Assembly: GCF_003668875.1 (NCBI RefSeq)
Contig: NZ_RAWM01000012.1
Location: 1 to 64,000, forward strand
Direction: 5' to 3'
DNA from: Corallococcus interemptor
Lineage (GTDB): Bacteria; Myxococcota; Myxococcia; Myxococcales; Myxococcaceae
DNA: 64,000 bases
A program made the position numbers and the translations under genes. Shown one piece after another: positions 25,108 to 35,502 of this stretch; position 1 is the first letter of the stretch, and each line of letters opens with the position of its first letter. Under the pieces are notes generated by a model. It searched no databases, had not been told where the DNA came from, and was given only the letters and a program-made list of their open reading frames with translations.

Positions 25108-26628
25108 TCAGCTCTGCGTGACGCGCACCGTGGTCTTCATCTCGCGGCCGGTGGCGGGGTCCTTCGCGCGCATGGTGAGGATGCCCTCCACGCTCACGTC
25201 GAAGATGATCTCCACGTTCACCGTGCCGGCCTTGGCGGGCATGATCCCGGAGAAGGTGAACTCGCCCAGCAAGTCGTTGCGCGCCACCGTGTCGTGGTCG
25301 CCCTGGTAGATGCGCATCGCCAGCTCGGTCTGGTTGTCGATGCTCGTCGTGGCCAGCAGCTGCTTCGCGTTGGGGATGGACGCGTTGCGCGGGAAGACGA
25401 CGTGGAAGCCGCCGTCGCCGCGCTCCAGGCCAATGGCCATGGGGATCACGTCCAGCAGCTGGATGCGCAGGTTGGTGTTGTCCTCCAGCGAGTGCGCGTA
25501 GAGCGCCGCACCAATGGCCACCGCTTCATCCGGGTGCACGCCCTTGCTGGGCGGCTTGCCGAAGAACTTGGTGAGCCGGTCCTGCACGACGGGCATGCGC
25601 GTCTGGCCGCCCACCAGCATCACCTCGTCAATGTCCTTGGTGGACAGGCCGGAGTCCACCAGCACGCGCGCCACCATCTGCAGGGTGCGGTCCACCAGCT
25701 GGTTGGTCAGCTGCTCCAGCATCTTGCGCGTGAACTTCATCTCGATGTTCAGCGGCTGGCCCTGCGCCGTCATCGTGATGAAGGGGATGTTGAAGGGGAC
25801 CTCCTCGCGCGCGGACAGGTCGATCTTCGTGCGCTCGGCCAGGTCCTTGATGCGCTGCATGGCCACCGGATCCGTGGCCAGGTCGATGCCCGTCTTGGCC
25901 GCGAAGTCCTTGAGGACGTGGTGGATGATGGCGTTGTCGAAGTCGATGCCGCCCAGGAACACGTCGCCGCCGGTGGCCTTCACCTCGAAGACGCGGTCGC
26001 GGATTTCAATGATGGAGACGTCGAAGGTGCCGCCGCCCAGGTCGTAGATGACGACCTTTTCCTTCAACGTCTTGCCCACGCCGTAGGCGAGCGCCGCCGC
26101 GGTGGGCTCGTTGATGATGCGCACCACCTCCAGGTCGATCAGCTTGCCGGCGTCCTTCACCGACTGGCGCTGCCGGTCGTTGAAGTACGCGGGCACCGTC
26201 ACGACCGCGCGCTTGATGGGCGTCTTCAGGTAGTTGGAGGCGACGTCCCGGATCTTCCCAAGAATCTTGGCGCTGATCTCCTGGAGGGTGAACTCCTTCT
26301 TGCCCACGTCCAGGGTGACGTCGTTCTTGGCCCCGGCGCGCATGTTGTACGCGACGGCCTTCTTCATCACGCCGACGACGTCACTGCTGTAGTTGACGCC
26401 GACCAGGCGCTTGGCGCCGTAGACGGTGTTGCGCGGGTTGAGCTGCCACTGGCGCTTCGCCTCGAAGCCGATGAGCTCGTTGCCCTTGTCGTCGATGGCG
26501 AAGATGGAGGGGATGGTGTACTCGCCGCCCTTGTAGGGGATGAGCTTGACGTTCCCGCTGTCCTCGACGATCGCCGCGCACGAGTTCGTCGTGCCGAGGT
26601 CGATGCCGATGATGGGCTCCTTGTGCAT
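25108..26628 (-). CDS. Hsp70/DnaK-family chaperone lacking the C-terminal lid
   Basis: The 506-residue protein has the full actin-like ATPase domain (IGIDLGTTNSCAAI, VTVPAYFNDRQRQ, INEPTAAALAYG, YDLGGGTFDVSI, LVGGQTRMP) and the substrate-binding beta-sandwich (LLDVIPMAIGLE to about residue 500). It ends there, about 110-130 residues short of DnaK, without the helical lid or EEVD-like tail. Such lidless Hsp70s occur in several copies in myxobacteria. No dnaJ or grpE lies next to it. ATG chosen where the family begins. It is divergent from prkA across 342 bases. Confidence 0.88.
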   Translation of the reverse strand: MHKEPIIGIDLGTTNSCAAIVEDSGNVKLIPYKGGEYTIPSIFAIDDKGNELIGFEAKRQWQLNPRNTVYGAKRLVGVNYSSDVVGVMKKAVAYNMRAGAKNDVTLDVGKKEFTLQEISAKILGKIRDVASNYLKTPIKRAVVTVPAYFNDRQRQSVKDAGKLIDLEVVRIINEPTAAALAYGVGKTLKEKVVIYDLGGGTFDVSIIEIRDRVFEVKATGGDVFLGGIDFDNAIIHHVLKDFAAKTGIDLATDPVAMQRIKDLAERTKIDLSAREEVPFNIPFITMTAQGQPLNIEMKFTRKMLEQLTNQLVDRTLQMVARVLVDSGLSTKDIDEVMLVGGQTRMPVVQDRLTKFFGKPPSKGVHPDEAVAIGAALYAHSLEDNTNLRIQLLDVIPMAIGLERGDGGFHVVFPRNASIPNAKQLLATTSIDNQTELAMRIYQGDHDTVARNDLLGEFTFSGIMPAKAGTVNVEIIFDVSVEGILTMRAKDPATGREMKTTVRVTQS

Positions 26629-26970
26629 CGCGTGTGGGCTCCGGGTGAGGCGTTGCGGCGGATGGGGTGTGGCTTCCCGGGACCGTATCTCACCCATCCC
26701 GGGTGCGCGAATCGGTATCCATCCGTCATCCGACGGACGCCCCCAAACTTCCAGCGCCCCTGAACCTTCATCCCCAGGACGCCCGCCTGGCGGGGTGGGA
26801 CACGGCCGGCGTCCAAGCGCGCGCCCCCGAACACACCGGCCCCCCCAGGGAGGCCCGGTGGCTTTACATCCCCAGGGCCGGGAACGAAGGTCAGCCCCGG
26901 GGGTTCACATGCGACGGCGAAGCGCCGTGGCTACATCCGCAAGACCACCCATCCACAGAGGGGAGCCGCC
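26629..26970. other. intergenic region between divergent hsp70 and prkA
   Basis: This 342-base stretch is the longest gap in the window and must hold the promoters of both flanking genes. I see a short inverted repeat TCCGTC...GACGGA (about 26725-26740) and several C-rich tracts, but no convincing sigma-70, sigma-54 or heat-shock promoter and no reliable small gene. Open frames crossing it have Arg/Pro-rich shadow composition. Confidence 0.6.
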
Positions 26971-29226
26971 GTGGAAGCGAAGGGCTATCTGCAGGAGGTG
27001 GGCGCGCAGGTCAGCGCCGACTTCGTCAAGAACCGGTCCATCCTGTCCTTCGAGGAGTACCTGTCGCTCTTCTTCACGGACCCGAAGGGCCAGTCGCGCA
27101 ACGCGGCGCAGTACCTGCGCGACGTGATGGACCACTACGGCACGGAGTTGGTGCCGCACCCCACGGGCACCATCCGGCGCTTCAAGGTCTTCGACGTCCC
27201 ATCCGCGGAACACGACGGCCGCGTCGCCGGGCAGGAGGAGGTGCAGAACGCCCTCTACCGCATCCTGGGCAACTTCGTGCGCGCCGGCCGCATCAACAAG
27301 CTCATCATGCTGCACGGCCCCAACGGCAGCGCGAAGTCCAGCCTGGTCAACGCGCTGAAGCAGGGCATGGAGGACTACTCCCGCCAGCCGCAGGGGGCCC
27401 TCTACCGCATCGCGTGGGTGTTCCCCTCGGAGAAGCTGATCAAGGGCTCCATCGGCTTTGGCGAGCGCGCGGGCGCGAAGACCGCCGACGGCGAGCTCAC
27501 CACGTACGCCCACCTGGACGCCGAGGCCCTGGACCTGCGCATGCCCTGCGAGCTGCGCGACCATCCGCTGTTCGCGGTGCCTCCGGCCGAGCGCAAGAGC
27601 CTGCTGGAGGGGGCGCTGAAGAAGAAGGGGCTGGGCAACGGCGACGGGGAGACGGGGGACTTCCTCCTGTCCGGCTACGTGCGCGAGGGCGAGCTGTGCG
27701 CCAAGTGCCGCCGCATCTACACGGCCCTGCTCAACTCCTACGGGGGGGACTACCTCAAGGTCCTGCGCCACGTGCAGGTGGAGCGCTTCTACGTGTCGCG
27801 CCGCTACCAGGTGGGCACGGTGACGGTGGAGCCGCAGATGAGCGTGGACGCCGCCGCGCAGCAGATTTCGGCGGACCGTACCCAGCTCAACCTGCCGTCC
27901 GCGCTGCACAGCACGGTGCTCTTCGAGCCGCACGGCCCGCTGGTGCACGCCAACCGGGGCCTCATCGAATACGCGGACCTGCTCAAGCGCCCGCTGGAGG
28001 CCTTCAAGTACCTGCTGGGCTTCAGTGAGACGGGGGAAGTGCCGCTGGAGCCCTTCGTGCTCCAGCTGGACGAGGTGCTGATCGCTTCCTCCAACGAGAA
28101 GCACCTGAACGCGTTCAAGGAGCTGCCGGACTTCGCGTCGTTCAAGGGCCGCATCGAGCTGGTGCGCGTGCCGTACCTGCGCCGCTACAAGGTCGAGCAG
28201 GAGATCTACGACGCGCAGATCACCGCGACCACCGTGGGCAAGCACGTCTCACCGCACGCCACGGAGGTGGCCGCGATGTGGGCGGTGCTCACGCGCCTGA
28301 AGAAGCCCATCCCGGACCGCTACCCGGCCCACGTGAAGCCGCTGGTGGATCAGGTGGCCCCGGTGGAGAAGCTGCACCTGTACCAGGAGGCGGGCGTGCC
28401 CGCGCGGCTGTCCTCGGCGAACACCAAGGAGCTGCTCAAGCTGCGCGAGGAGATGTACGAGGAGTCCGACGCGTACCCCAACTACGAGGGCCGCTCCGGC
28501 GCGAGCGCGCGCGAAATCAAGACGGCCCTCTTCAACGCCGCGCAGAACCCCGACTACAAGTGCCTCCACGCGCTGGCGGTGCTGGAGGAGCTGCACGCGC
28601 TCTGCAAGGACAAGAGCGTCTACGAGTTCCTGCTCCAGGAGGTCATGGACGGCTACCACGACCACGAGACCTTCGTGCGCGTGGTGGAGGGCGAGTACCT
28701 GGACCGCGTGGATTCAGAAGTGCGCGACTCCATGGGCCTGGTGTCCGAAGGCCAGTACCGCGAGCTGGTGGAGCGCTACATCCAGAGCGTCAGCCACTGG
28801 GTGCGCGGGGAGAAGATGCGCAACCGCGTGACGGGGGAGATGGAGAAGCCGGACGAGGCGCGCATGGCGGAGGTGGAGGCCATCGTGATGCCGCAGGGGG
28901 AAGCCCCTCCGGACTTCCGCCGCGGGCTCATTGCCAGCATTGGCGCGCACCGGCTGGACAACCCGGACGGCGCCATGGACTACCCGCGCATCTTCCCGGA
29001 CATGTTCAAGCGCCTGCGCGACCACTACTTCGAGGAGCGCAAGCGCGTGCTGCGCAAGAACAAGGAGAACGTCCTCAAGTACCTCTCCGAGGACCGCAAC
29101 CAGCTCACCCCGCGCGAGCAGTCCCAGGTGCAGGACACGCTCAAGACGATGGCGGAGCGCTACGGCTACTGCGAGTTCTGCGCGAAGGACGCCATCCTGT
29201 TCCTGATGCGCCAGCGCTACGCGTAA
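26971..29226 (+). CDS. prkA: PrkA family serine protein kinase (AAA-type)
   Basis: The 751-residue protein has the PrkA AAA domain with Walker A GPNGSAKS (about 111-118), a Cys pair (GELCAKCRRIY), the IASSNEKHLNAF segment (sensor-like), and the C-terminal kinase-like domain ending YCEFCAKDAILFLMRQRYA with a second Cys pair. PrkA proteins are cytoplasmic and linked to stress and sporulation; in Bacillus it is reported to act as an ATP-dependent protease as well. It is somewhat longer than Bacillus PrkA. The GTG start has GAGGGGAG six bases upstream. The usual YeaH/SpoVR partners are not beside it. Confidence 0.9.
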   Translation: MEAKGYLQEVGAQVSADFVKNRSILSFEEYLSLFFTDPKGQSRNAAQYLRDVMDHYGTELVPHPTGTIRRFKVFDVPSAEHDGRVAGQEEVQNALYRILGNFVRAGRINKLIMLHGPNGSAKSSLVNALKQGMEDYSRQPQGALYRIAWVFPSEKLIKGSIGFGERAGAKTADGELTTYAHLDAEALDLRMPCELRDHPLFAVPPAERKSLLEGALKKKGLGNGDGETGDFLLSGYVREGELCAKCRRIYTALLNSYGGDYLKVLRHVQVERFYVSRRYQVGTVTVEPQMSVDAAAQQISADRTQLNLPSALHSTVLFEPHGPLVHANRGLIEYADLLKRPLEAFKYLLGFSETGEVPLEPFVLQLDEVLIASSNEKHLNAFKELPDFASFKGRIELVRVPYLRRYKVEQEIYDAQITATTVGKHVSPHATEVAAMWAVLTRLKKPIPDRYPAHVKPLVDQVAPVEKLHLYQEAGVPARLSSANTKELLKLREEMYEESDAYPNYEGRSGASAREIKTALFNAAQNPDYKCLHALAVLEELHALCKDKSVYEFLLQEVMDGYHDHETFVRVVEGEYLDRVDSEVRDSMGLVSEGQYRELVERYIQSVSHWVRGEKMRNRVTGEMEKPDEARMAEVEAIVMPQGEAPPDFRRGLIASIGAHRLDNPDGAMDYPRIFPDMFKRLRDHYFEERKRVLRKNKENVLKYLSEDRNQLTPREQSQVQDTLKTMAERYGYCEFCAKDAILFLMRQRYA

Positions 29227-29240
29227 CGGGGCAGGGGAGG

Positions 29241-29267
29241 GCAGGCATCCGTGAAGGGGGTGCCTGC
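29241..29267 (+). terminator. hairpin terminator after prkA
   Basis: GCAGGCATCC and GGGTGCCTGC form a ten-base stem with one G-T pair around a seven-base loop, starting 15 bases after the prkA stop. It lacks a proper T run. Confidence 0.5.
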
Positions 29268-29376
29268 TCGTCTGCTTCACATTCCGGGCCGGGGCTCGGG
29301 ATGATGGGACCTCACACCGAGTCAGCGCGTGTGACGTCGTCTCTCGTCCCTCCTCCTCCTTGCGCCTGGAGTGTTG

Positions 29377-30258
29377 ATGAACCGGTTGCTGTTGGGCACC
29401 CCCCTCCTGTGGGCCCTCGTGTCGTGCGCCAGTGCCCCGTCCGCGTCGTCCACGGACACGCCGGTCGCGACGCACACGCAGGCCCCGCTCCAGGTGGAGC
29501 GGGCGCTGTCCCGCCCCGAGCCCACGCCCCATCCCACGCGCAAGTCCATGGTGCGGCGCATCCTCCCGCTCAACGTGCGGCTGGTGACGACGGAGGACGG
29601 CAAGGTGCGCCGCTCGGCGTCGGGGGTCGTCATTGGCACGGAGGCCGGTGAGGCCGGGCCCGTCAGCTACGTGCTCACCAACGCGCACGCGGTGGAGCAG
29701 GGCGATCTGAAGGACCCCGTGCTCACGGTCGTACTGGACCGCCGCGCGGAGACGCACGAGTACGCCGCGGAGGTAGTGGCCTCGGGCGAGGTGCCGGACC
29801 TGGACCTGGCGCTGCTGCGCGTGACGGGCGTGACGTGGCCCGCGGCGGAGCTGGCGGCGGACGATGAGCTGGAGCCCGGCGAGGACGTGGTGGTGGCGGC
29901 GTCCCCGTACGGCCGCGCGCTGTCCATCTCCGGCGGCATGGTGTCCCAGGTGGAGTGGGACAAGCAGACGAAGCACCCGCGCATGCTGAAGACGGACGCG
30001 CCCATCGGGTACGGGGCCTCCGGCGGCGGCATCTTCAGCCTGGAGACGGGGCGGCTTCTGGCCATCGTGGAGGGCTACCGCACCGCGAAGGTGGACTTCG
30101 AGGTCGCGTCGCAGAACTTCAGCTTCGACGTGCCCATGCCCGGAGAGACCTTCGCCGCGCCCAGCGCCAAGGTGCGCGGCTTCCTCCAGGCCAAGGGCTT
30201 CGGCCGGCTGCTGGAGCGCTCCGTGGATGCGGGGCCCCAGAAGACGGCCAGTCGCTGA
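29377..30258 (+). CDS. trypsin-like serine protease, putative lipoprotein
   Basis: The 293-residue product has a lipoprotein-type signal ending LVSC (about Cys18), a Pro/Thr-rich spacer, and a chymotrypsin/DegP-type domain. Catalytic His is in TNAHAVE, Asp in DLDLALLRV and the Ser in GYGASGGGIF, with the oxyanion loop intact. There is no PDZ domain, so it differs from DegP/HtrA. It is expected in the periplasm or on the outer membrane. The ATG is preferred over a GTG two codons earlier, as GGAG is better spaced. Confidence 0.82.
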   Translation: MNRLLLGTPLLWALVSCASAPSASSTDTPVATHTQAPLQVERALSRPEPTPHPTRKSMVRRILPLNVRLVTTEDGKVRRSASGVVIGTEAGEAGPVSYVLTNAHAVEQGDLKDPVLTVVLDRRAETHEYAAEVVASGEVPDLDLALLRVTGVTWPAAELAADDELEPGEDVVVAASPYGRALSISGGMVSQVEWDKQTKHPRMLKTDAPIGYGASGGGIFSLETGRLLAIVEGYRTAKVDFEVASQNFSFDVPMPGETFAAPSAKVRGFLQAKGFGRLLERSVDAGPQKTASR

Positions 30259-30342
30259 TCCGACAGCGGGCCGGCCAGGAATTGGTTCCGGCCCGCATCC
30301 GGCGTTACAGCTGCCGGCTCATCCTCTGGAGGGTTGGGCCGC

Positions 30343-30801
30343 ATGTCCGCTCGGGGCAATTGGGATCAGTACTTCATGGACATCGCGCAGCAGGTGGCCA
30401 CGCGCGCCACCTGCGACCGCAAGCACGTGGGCGCGGTGCTGGTGCGGGACAAGACCATCCTGTCCACCGGCTACAACGGCGCCATCCGCGGCCTGCCCCA
30501 CTGCGATGAAGTGGGCCACATGATGGAGAACGGCCACTGCGTGGCCACCGTCCACGCGGAGGCCAACGCCATCATCCAGGCGGCGAAGAACGGCGTCGGC
30601 ATCGACGGGGCGACCATCTACACGACCGCCAGCCCGTGCTGGCCGTGCTTCAAGCTGATCGCCAACAGCGGCTGCACCCGCATCGTCTTTGGTGAGTTCT
30701 ACCGGGACCCGCGCATCTTCGAGTACGCCGCCCGGCTGGGGCTCCAGCTGGTGGGCCTGGGCGCCGCCGCGCAGCCTCCCGCGCCCGCCACCGGCACCTG
30801 A
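30343..30801 (+). CDS. comEB: deoxycytidylate (dCMP) deaminase, ComEB-like
   Basis: The 152-residue zinc enzyme converts dCMP to dUMP for thymidylate synthesis. The zinc site is His71/Glu73 (VHAEANAI) and Cys99/Cys102 (SPCWPCFK). Family markers TCDRKHVGAVLV and STGYNGAIRGLPHCDE are clear. GGAGGG lies nine bases before the ATG; a TTG three codons earlier is less likely. The length is usual for bacterial dCMP deaminases. A long hairpin follows the gene. Confidence 0.93.
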   Translation: MSARGNWDQYFMDIAQQVATRATCDRKHVGAVLVRDKTILSTGYNGAIRGLPHCDEVGHMMENGHCVATVHAEANAIIQAAKNGVGIDGATIYTTASPCWPCFKLIANSGCTRIVFGEFYRDPRIFEYAARLGLQLVGLGAAAQPPAPATGT

Positions 30802-30813
30802 AGGCGGACGCGC

Positions 30814-30840
30814 TGTCCAGGGGTGGACAACCCCTGGACA
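30814..30840 (+). terminator. hairpin terminator after the dCMP deaminase gene
   Basis: TGTCCAGGGGT and ACCCCTGGACA form a perfect 11-base stem around the five-base loop GGACA, 12 bases after the stop. No T run follows, common in this high-GC genome. Confidence 0.55.
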
Positions 30841-30953
30841 CGCTGATCGCCCGGGGCGGGTCTCCCGTTCGTTGAATGACACTTCTGAGTGGTCCTAAGT
30901 GGCTGTTCCAACACGGGAATTTTAGAACTCCGGCAAGAATTACCGACCCAGGG

Positions 30954-30982
30954 TTGACGATCCCAGGGGTGCTCCCTAAATC
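30954..30982 (+). promoter_or_regulatory. candidate sigma-70 promoter of the phosphotransferase gene
   Basis: TTGACG and TAAATC are separated by 17 bases in a relatively AT-rich stretch, about 55 bases before the GTG of the histidine phosphotransferase-like gene. The -35 is a five-of-six match, the -10 weak. Confidence 0.35.
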
Positions 30983-31039
30983 CTGGCCTCGGTTGGGCGG
31001 CGGCGGGGGTGGGGCGACGGAAATTCCCAGGAGTTCCAG

Positions 31040-31720
31040 GTGGTTAACTCATCTCTCATGGCCAGCAGTGTGCCTTCTGTCCAGGATGTGTCGGACCCGG
31101 TGGTGGGCGCGGCCCGCTACGACGCGGTTCCGCCCTTGATGGACAGCTTGCTGCACGACGTGCGCAATCCGCTCAACGCGCTGGCCATCCATCTCGAAGT
31201 GCTCTCCGAGAAGCTCAAGGGCGAGTCCGGCCAGGTGCCGGCCACGCAGGAGAAGAACCTCAAGGCGATGCGCGAGCAGATCGCTCGCGTGGACAGCCTG
31301 CTGAAGCTCTTCTCGGACTTCATCGTGTTTCGCGGGGCGGGCCCCTCCGGGGACGCGCCGCTGTCGGACGCCACCGGCAAGGCCCTGGACGTGCTGGGCC
31401 ATGAGAGCCGCCGGCGCCGGCTTCAGGTCACGCGCGCCATCGAGCCGGAGGTCCAGGCCCGCATGGAGGACACCACGGAGCTGGGCTTCTTCCTGGTGCA
31501 GGTGCTGATGCGCGCGTTCCAGCGCGCGGAGTCCGGCGCCACCGTGGTGGTCGCGGTCCGCGCGGAGGGCCCTCAGGCGGTGCTGGAGGTGGTGGACGGT
31601 TCCTCGGCCCCCGAGCGGGCGACGGACACCGTCGCCGCGCTCACGCTCCGCGCGGCCCAGCTGGGCATCGAATTCGTCGTGGAGGCGGGCTCGTGCCGCC
31701 TCGTGTTCCCTCGCGCCTGA
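31040..31720 (+). CDS. histidine phosphotransferase-like protein with degenerate ATPase domain
   Basis: The 226-residue cytoplasmic protein has a HisKA-like dimerisation helix with His39 in LLHDVRNPLNAL and a second helix ending LLKLFSDFIVFR, followed by an ATPase-like domain. The N-box Asn is missing (VLMRAFQRAE) and the DxGxG box reads DGSSA, so ATP binding is unlikely. This is the makeup of ChpT/Spo0B-type dimeric phosphotransferases, which match its size. The GTG has AGGAG six bases upstream. The NtrC-type regulator gene starts 72 bases after it and is the obvious partner; a plain truncated kinase is the alternative. Confidence 0.8.
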   Translation: MVNSSLMASSVPSVQDVSDPVVGAARYDAVPPLMDSLLHDVRNPLNALAIHLEVLSEKLKGESGQVPATQEKNLKAMREQIARVDSLLKLFSDFIVFRGAGPSGDAPLSDATGKALDVLGHESRRRRLQVTRAIEPEVQARMEDTTELGFFLVQVLMRAFQRAESGATVVVAVRAEGPQAVLEVVDGSSAPERATDTVAALTLRAAQLGIEFVVEAGSCRLVFPRA

Positions 31721-31792
31721 AGTTCCCCCCTTCGGTCGCGAACGGTCTTCCATCCGGTTTCATCACGCTTCATCGCAGTGGAGGTTTTCACC

Positions 31793-33232
<1,440 letters not shown>

Positions 33233-33249
33233 CCTGACAGGTAGGCAAG

Positions 33250-33270
33250 AGGGCCCGGATTCCGGGCCCT
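33250..33270 (+). terminator. hairpin terminator after the NtrC-type regulator
   Basis: GGGCCCGG and CCGGGCCC, extended by an A-T pair, form a perfect stem with the three-base loop ATT, 17 bases downstream of the stop codon. Confidence 0.6.
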
Positions 33271-33521
33271 TGGCAGGGCACCTGGAGAGCGCGCACGGGG
33301 CCTCCCCAAGCCGGTTTAAACGGGCGGGGGAGGTCTCGAAAACCCCTGTCAATTCTTGACTTTTCCCCCCTGGACGGGGGATCCTCCGGGCCTCTCCCAC
33401 CCGTTGGTGAGGGCCCGGCCGGGACGTCTCTTTTCGGGCCACGTCCGCCCCCCATGGTGCGGTCGTCCGACGTGAGTCATCTGGGGTGCCGCCGGGGGGG
33501 CACAAGGAAGGCCACAACGCA

Positions 33522-35501
33522 ATGAGCGACGCGCGAGTTCTTCACTTCTTCGGCGGCAAGGGCGGGGTCGGCAAGACGACGCTTGCGGCAGCGTACGCGG
33601 TGAGGCTCTCCGAAGAAGTGCCCAAGCACCGGGTGCTGGTCGTCTCGTTGGATCCGGTCCAGTCCCTGTCGGACCTGGTGAAGAAGAAGCTGCCGGCGAA
33701 GCCCACGAAGCTCCAGGCGGGCAAGGGCGAGGGCGGCCTCTTCGGCGCGGAGCTCAACCCGCCCGCGCTGCTCAAGCCGTTCCTGGCGGAGTACCTGCCG
33801 GCGCTGGCGAAGGCGGCGGTGAAGGGCACGCACCTGTCGGACGAGGAGCTGGGCAAGCTCTACCAGCAGGCGGTGCCGGGGCTGGAGGAGCTGGTGGCGC
33901 TCTTCCACGTGGTGGACCTGCTGGAGTCGGGTGACTACGACCGCATCGTCGTGGACACGGCGCCCACCAGCCACACGCTCCGCCTGTTCGACCTGCCGGC
34001 GCAGCTGCGCAAGTTCCTGGGCTTCGTGAAGGCGGGCCAGGACCGCGCCGCCCCGGCCCCCAGCGGCAAGGGCAAGAAGGCCGCCGCGGCCGCCGCCGCG
34101 GAGGGCTCGGGTGGCTTCCTGGAGCAGGTGGGCCAGAAGGCGGAGAAGCTGCTGGCGCTGCTGAAGGATCCGGCGCGCACGGCCTTCCACCTGGTGGCGC
34201 TGGCGGAGCCGGTGCCGGAAGCGCAGACGCGCATGTACTTCACCCAGCTGCGCGAGCGCGGGCTGCCGGTGACGGAGGTGGTGGTCAACCAGGTGGAGGA
34301 CCACGAGGGTTGCCCCGCGTGCCAGGGCCGCCGCGGCCTGCAGGCGCCGCACGTGCGCAAGTACCAGGCGCTGGACAAGAACGTGCCCGTGAACCTGCTG
34401 GGCCGCCGCGAGGTGGCGCCCCGGGGGCTGGACGGGCTGAAGGAGTTCGCCAAGGAGTGGGCGGCGGGCAAGGAGACCAAGGCGCTGGAGTTCAGCGCGG
34501 CCGAAGGGCCTCCGGCGCTGGTGCGCGCCCCGTCCATGCCTCCCATCGCGGCGCCTCCGCTGCCGCCCACGCGGCTCATCTTCTTCGTGGGGCAGGGCGG
34601 GGTGGGCAAGTCCTCCTGCGCGGCCGCCGCGGCGGTGACGCTGACGGAGAAGGAGGGGCCGGTGCTCCTCATCTCCACGGATCCCGCGCACTCGCTGTCG
34701 GACGTGCTGCAGAGCCGCCTCACGGACACCGAGACGCAGGTGAAGGGCACCAAGGGCCTGTACGCGCGCGAGCTGGACATGGCGGGCTGGTTCAATGCCC
34801 TGCGCAAGCGCCTGAAGGAGAAGGCGGAGAAGGCCTTCGAGGGCGCGCCCAAGGCGGGCAACGACGTGCCGGCGGACCTGCTCTACCTGCGCAACCTGCT
34901 GGAGTGCGCGCCCCCGGGCATCGACGAGCTGGCGGCCATGTCCGTGCTGACGGACGCGCTGGTGCAGGAGCGCTTCAAGCGCATCGTGGTGGACTCGTCT
35001 CCGCAGGTGACCAACGTCCGCGTGGTGGAGCTGGCGGACACGGCGAAGACGTGGCTGGGCGCGCTGCACGGCATCCTCAACAAGCACCGCGCCAAGGGCC
35101 TGGGCGAGCTGGCGGATGATCTGGCGGCGATGCTCAAGCACGTGAAGCGCTTCGAGGACGCGCTGGCGTCCCCCAGTGAGTCGCGCTTCGTCGTCGTGAC
35201 GCGCGGCGAGGACCTGGCGGCGTCCCGCACGGAGCGGCTGGTGGAGTACCTGAAGGAGAAGAAGCTCCAGGTGGAGCGCGTGCTCGTCAACCGCGTGGGC
35301 CCCAAGTCCACCTGCGACAAGTGCGAGAACCGCCGCAAGCTGGAGCTCAACGCGGCCAAGGCCATGGAGAAGAAGATTGGCCTGCCCGTGACGATGGCGC
35401 CCGCGCTGGGCCGTCACCCCGCGGGGCTCCGCGAGCTGAAGGCGTTCCGCACCGCCTGGTACGCGCTGTCCGCGCCGCCGGCGAAGGTCAAGGCCGCCTG
35501 A
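33522..35501 (+). CDS. tandem ArsA/Get3-like ATPase
   Basis: The 659-residue protein is a fusion of two ArsA/Get3 domains. The first has the deviant Walker A GKGGVGKTT (Lys13 signature, Lys18), the DTAPTSHTLR switch and a Cys264/Cys267 pair. The second has GQGGVGKSS (Gln358 in place of the signature Lys, Lys363), DSSPQVTN instead of DTAP, and Cys598/Cys601. Get3 uses CxxC for a dimer-bridging zinc. The first site looks active, the second altered. No arsenic genes lie nearby, so an arsenite pump role is unlikely; membrane-protein targeting or another motor use is possible. An Ala/Gly/Lys insert sits near 180-210. Confidence 0.9.
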   Translation: MSDARVLHFFGGKGGVGKTTLAAAYAVRLSEEVPKHRVLVVSLDPVQSLSDLVKKKLPAKPTKLQAGKGEGGLFGAELNPPALLKPFLAEYLPALAKAAVKGTHLSDEELGKLYQQAVPGLEELVALFHVVDLLESGDYDRIVVDTAPTSHTLRLFDLPAQLRKFLGFVKAGQDRAAPAPSGKGKKAAAAAAAEGSGGFLEQVGQKAEKLLALLKDPARTAFHLVALAEPVPEAQTRMYFTQLRERGLPVTEVVVNQVEDHEGCPACQGRRGLQAPHVRKYQALDKNVPVNLLGRREVAPRGLDGLKEFAKEWAAGKETKALEFSAAEGPPALVRAPSMPPIAAPPLPPTRLIFFVGQGGVGKSSCAAAAAVTLTEKEGPVLLISTDPAHSLSDVLQSRLTDTETQVKGTKGLYARELDMAGWFNALRKRLKEKAEKAFEGAPKAGNDVPADLLYLRNLLECAPPGIDELAAMSVLTDALVQERFKRIVVDSSPQVTNVRVVELADTAKTWLGALHGILNKHRAKGLGELADDLAAMLKHVKRFEDALASPSESRFVVVTRGEDLAASRTERLVEYLKEKKLQVERVLVNRVGPKSTCDKCENRRKLELNAAKAMEKKIGLPVTMAPALGRHPAGLRELKAFRTAWYALSAPPAKVKAA

Positions 35502-35502
35502 T

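Noticed and set aside
33356-33385. TTGACT as the -35 of a promoter for the ArsA-like gene
   Set aside because: No AT-containing -10 lies 16-18 bases downstream; the region is G-rich.
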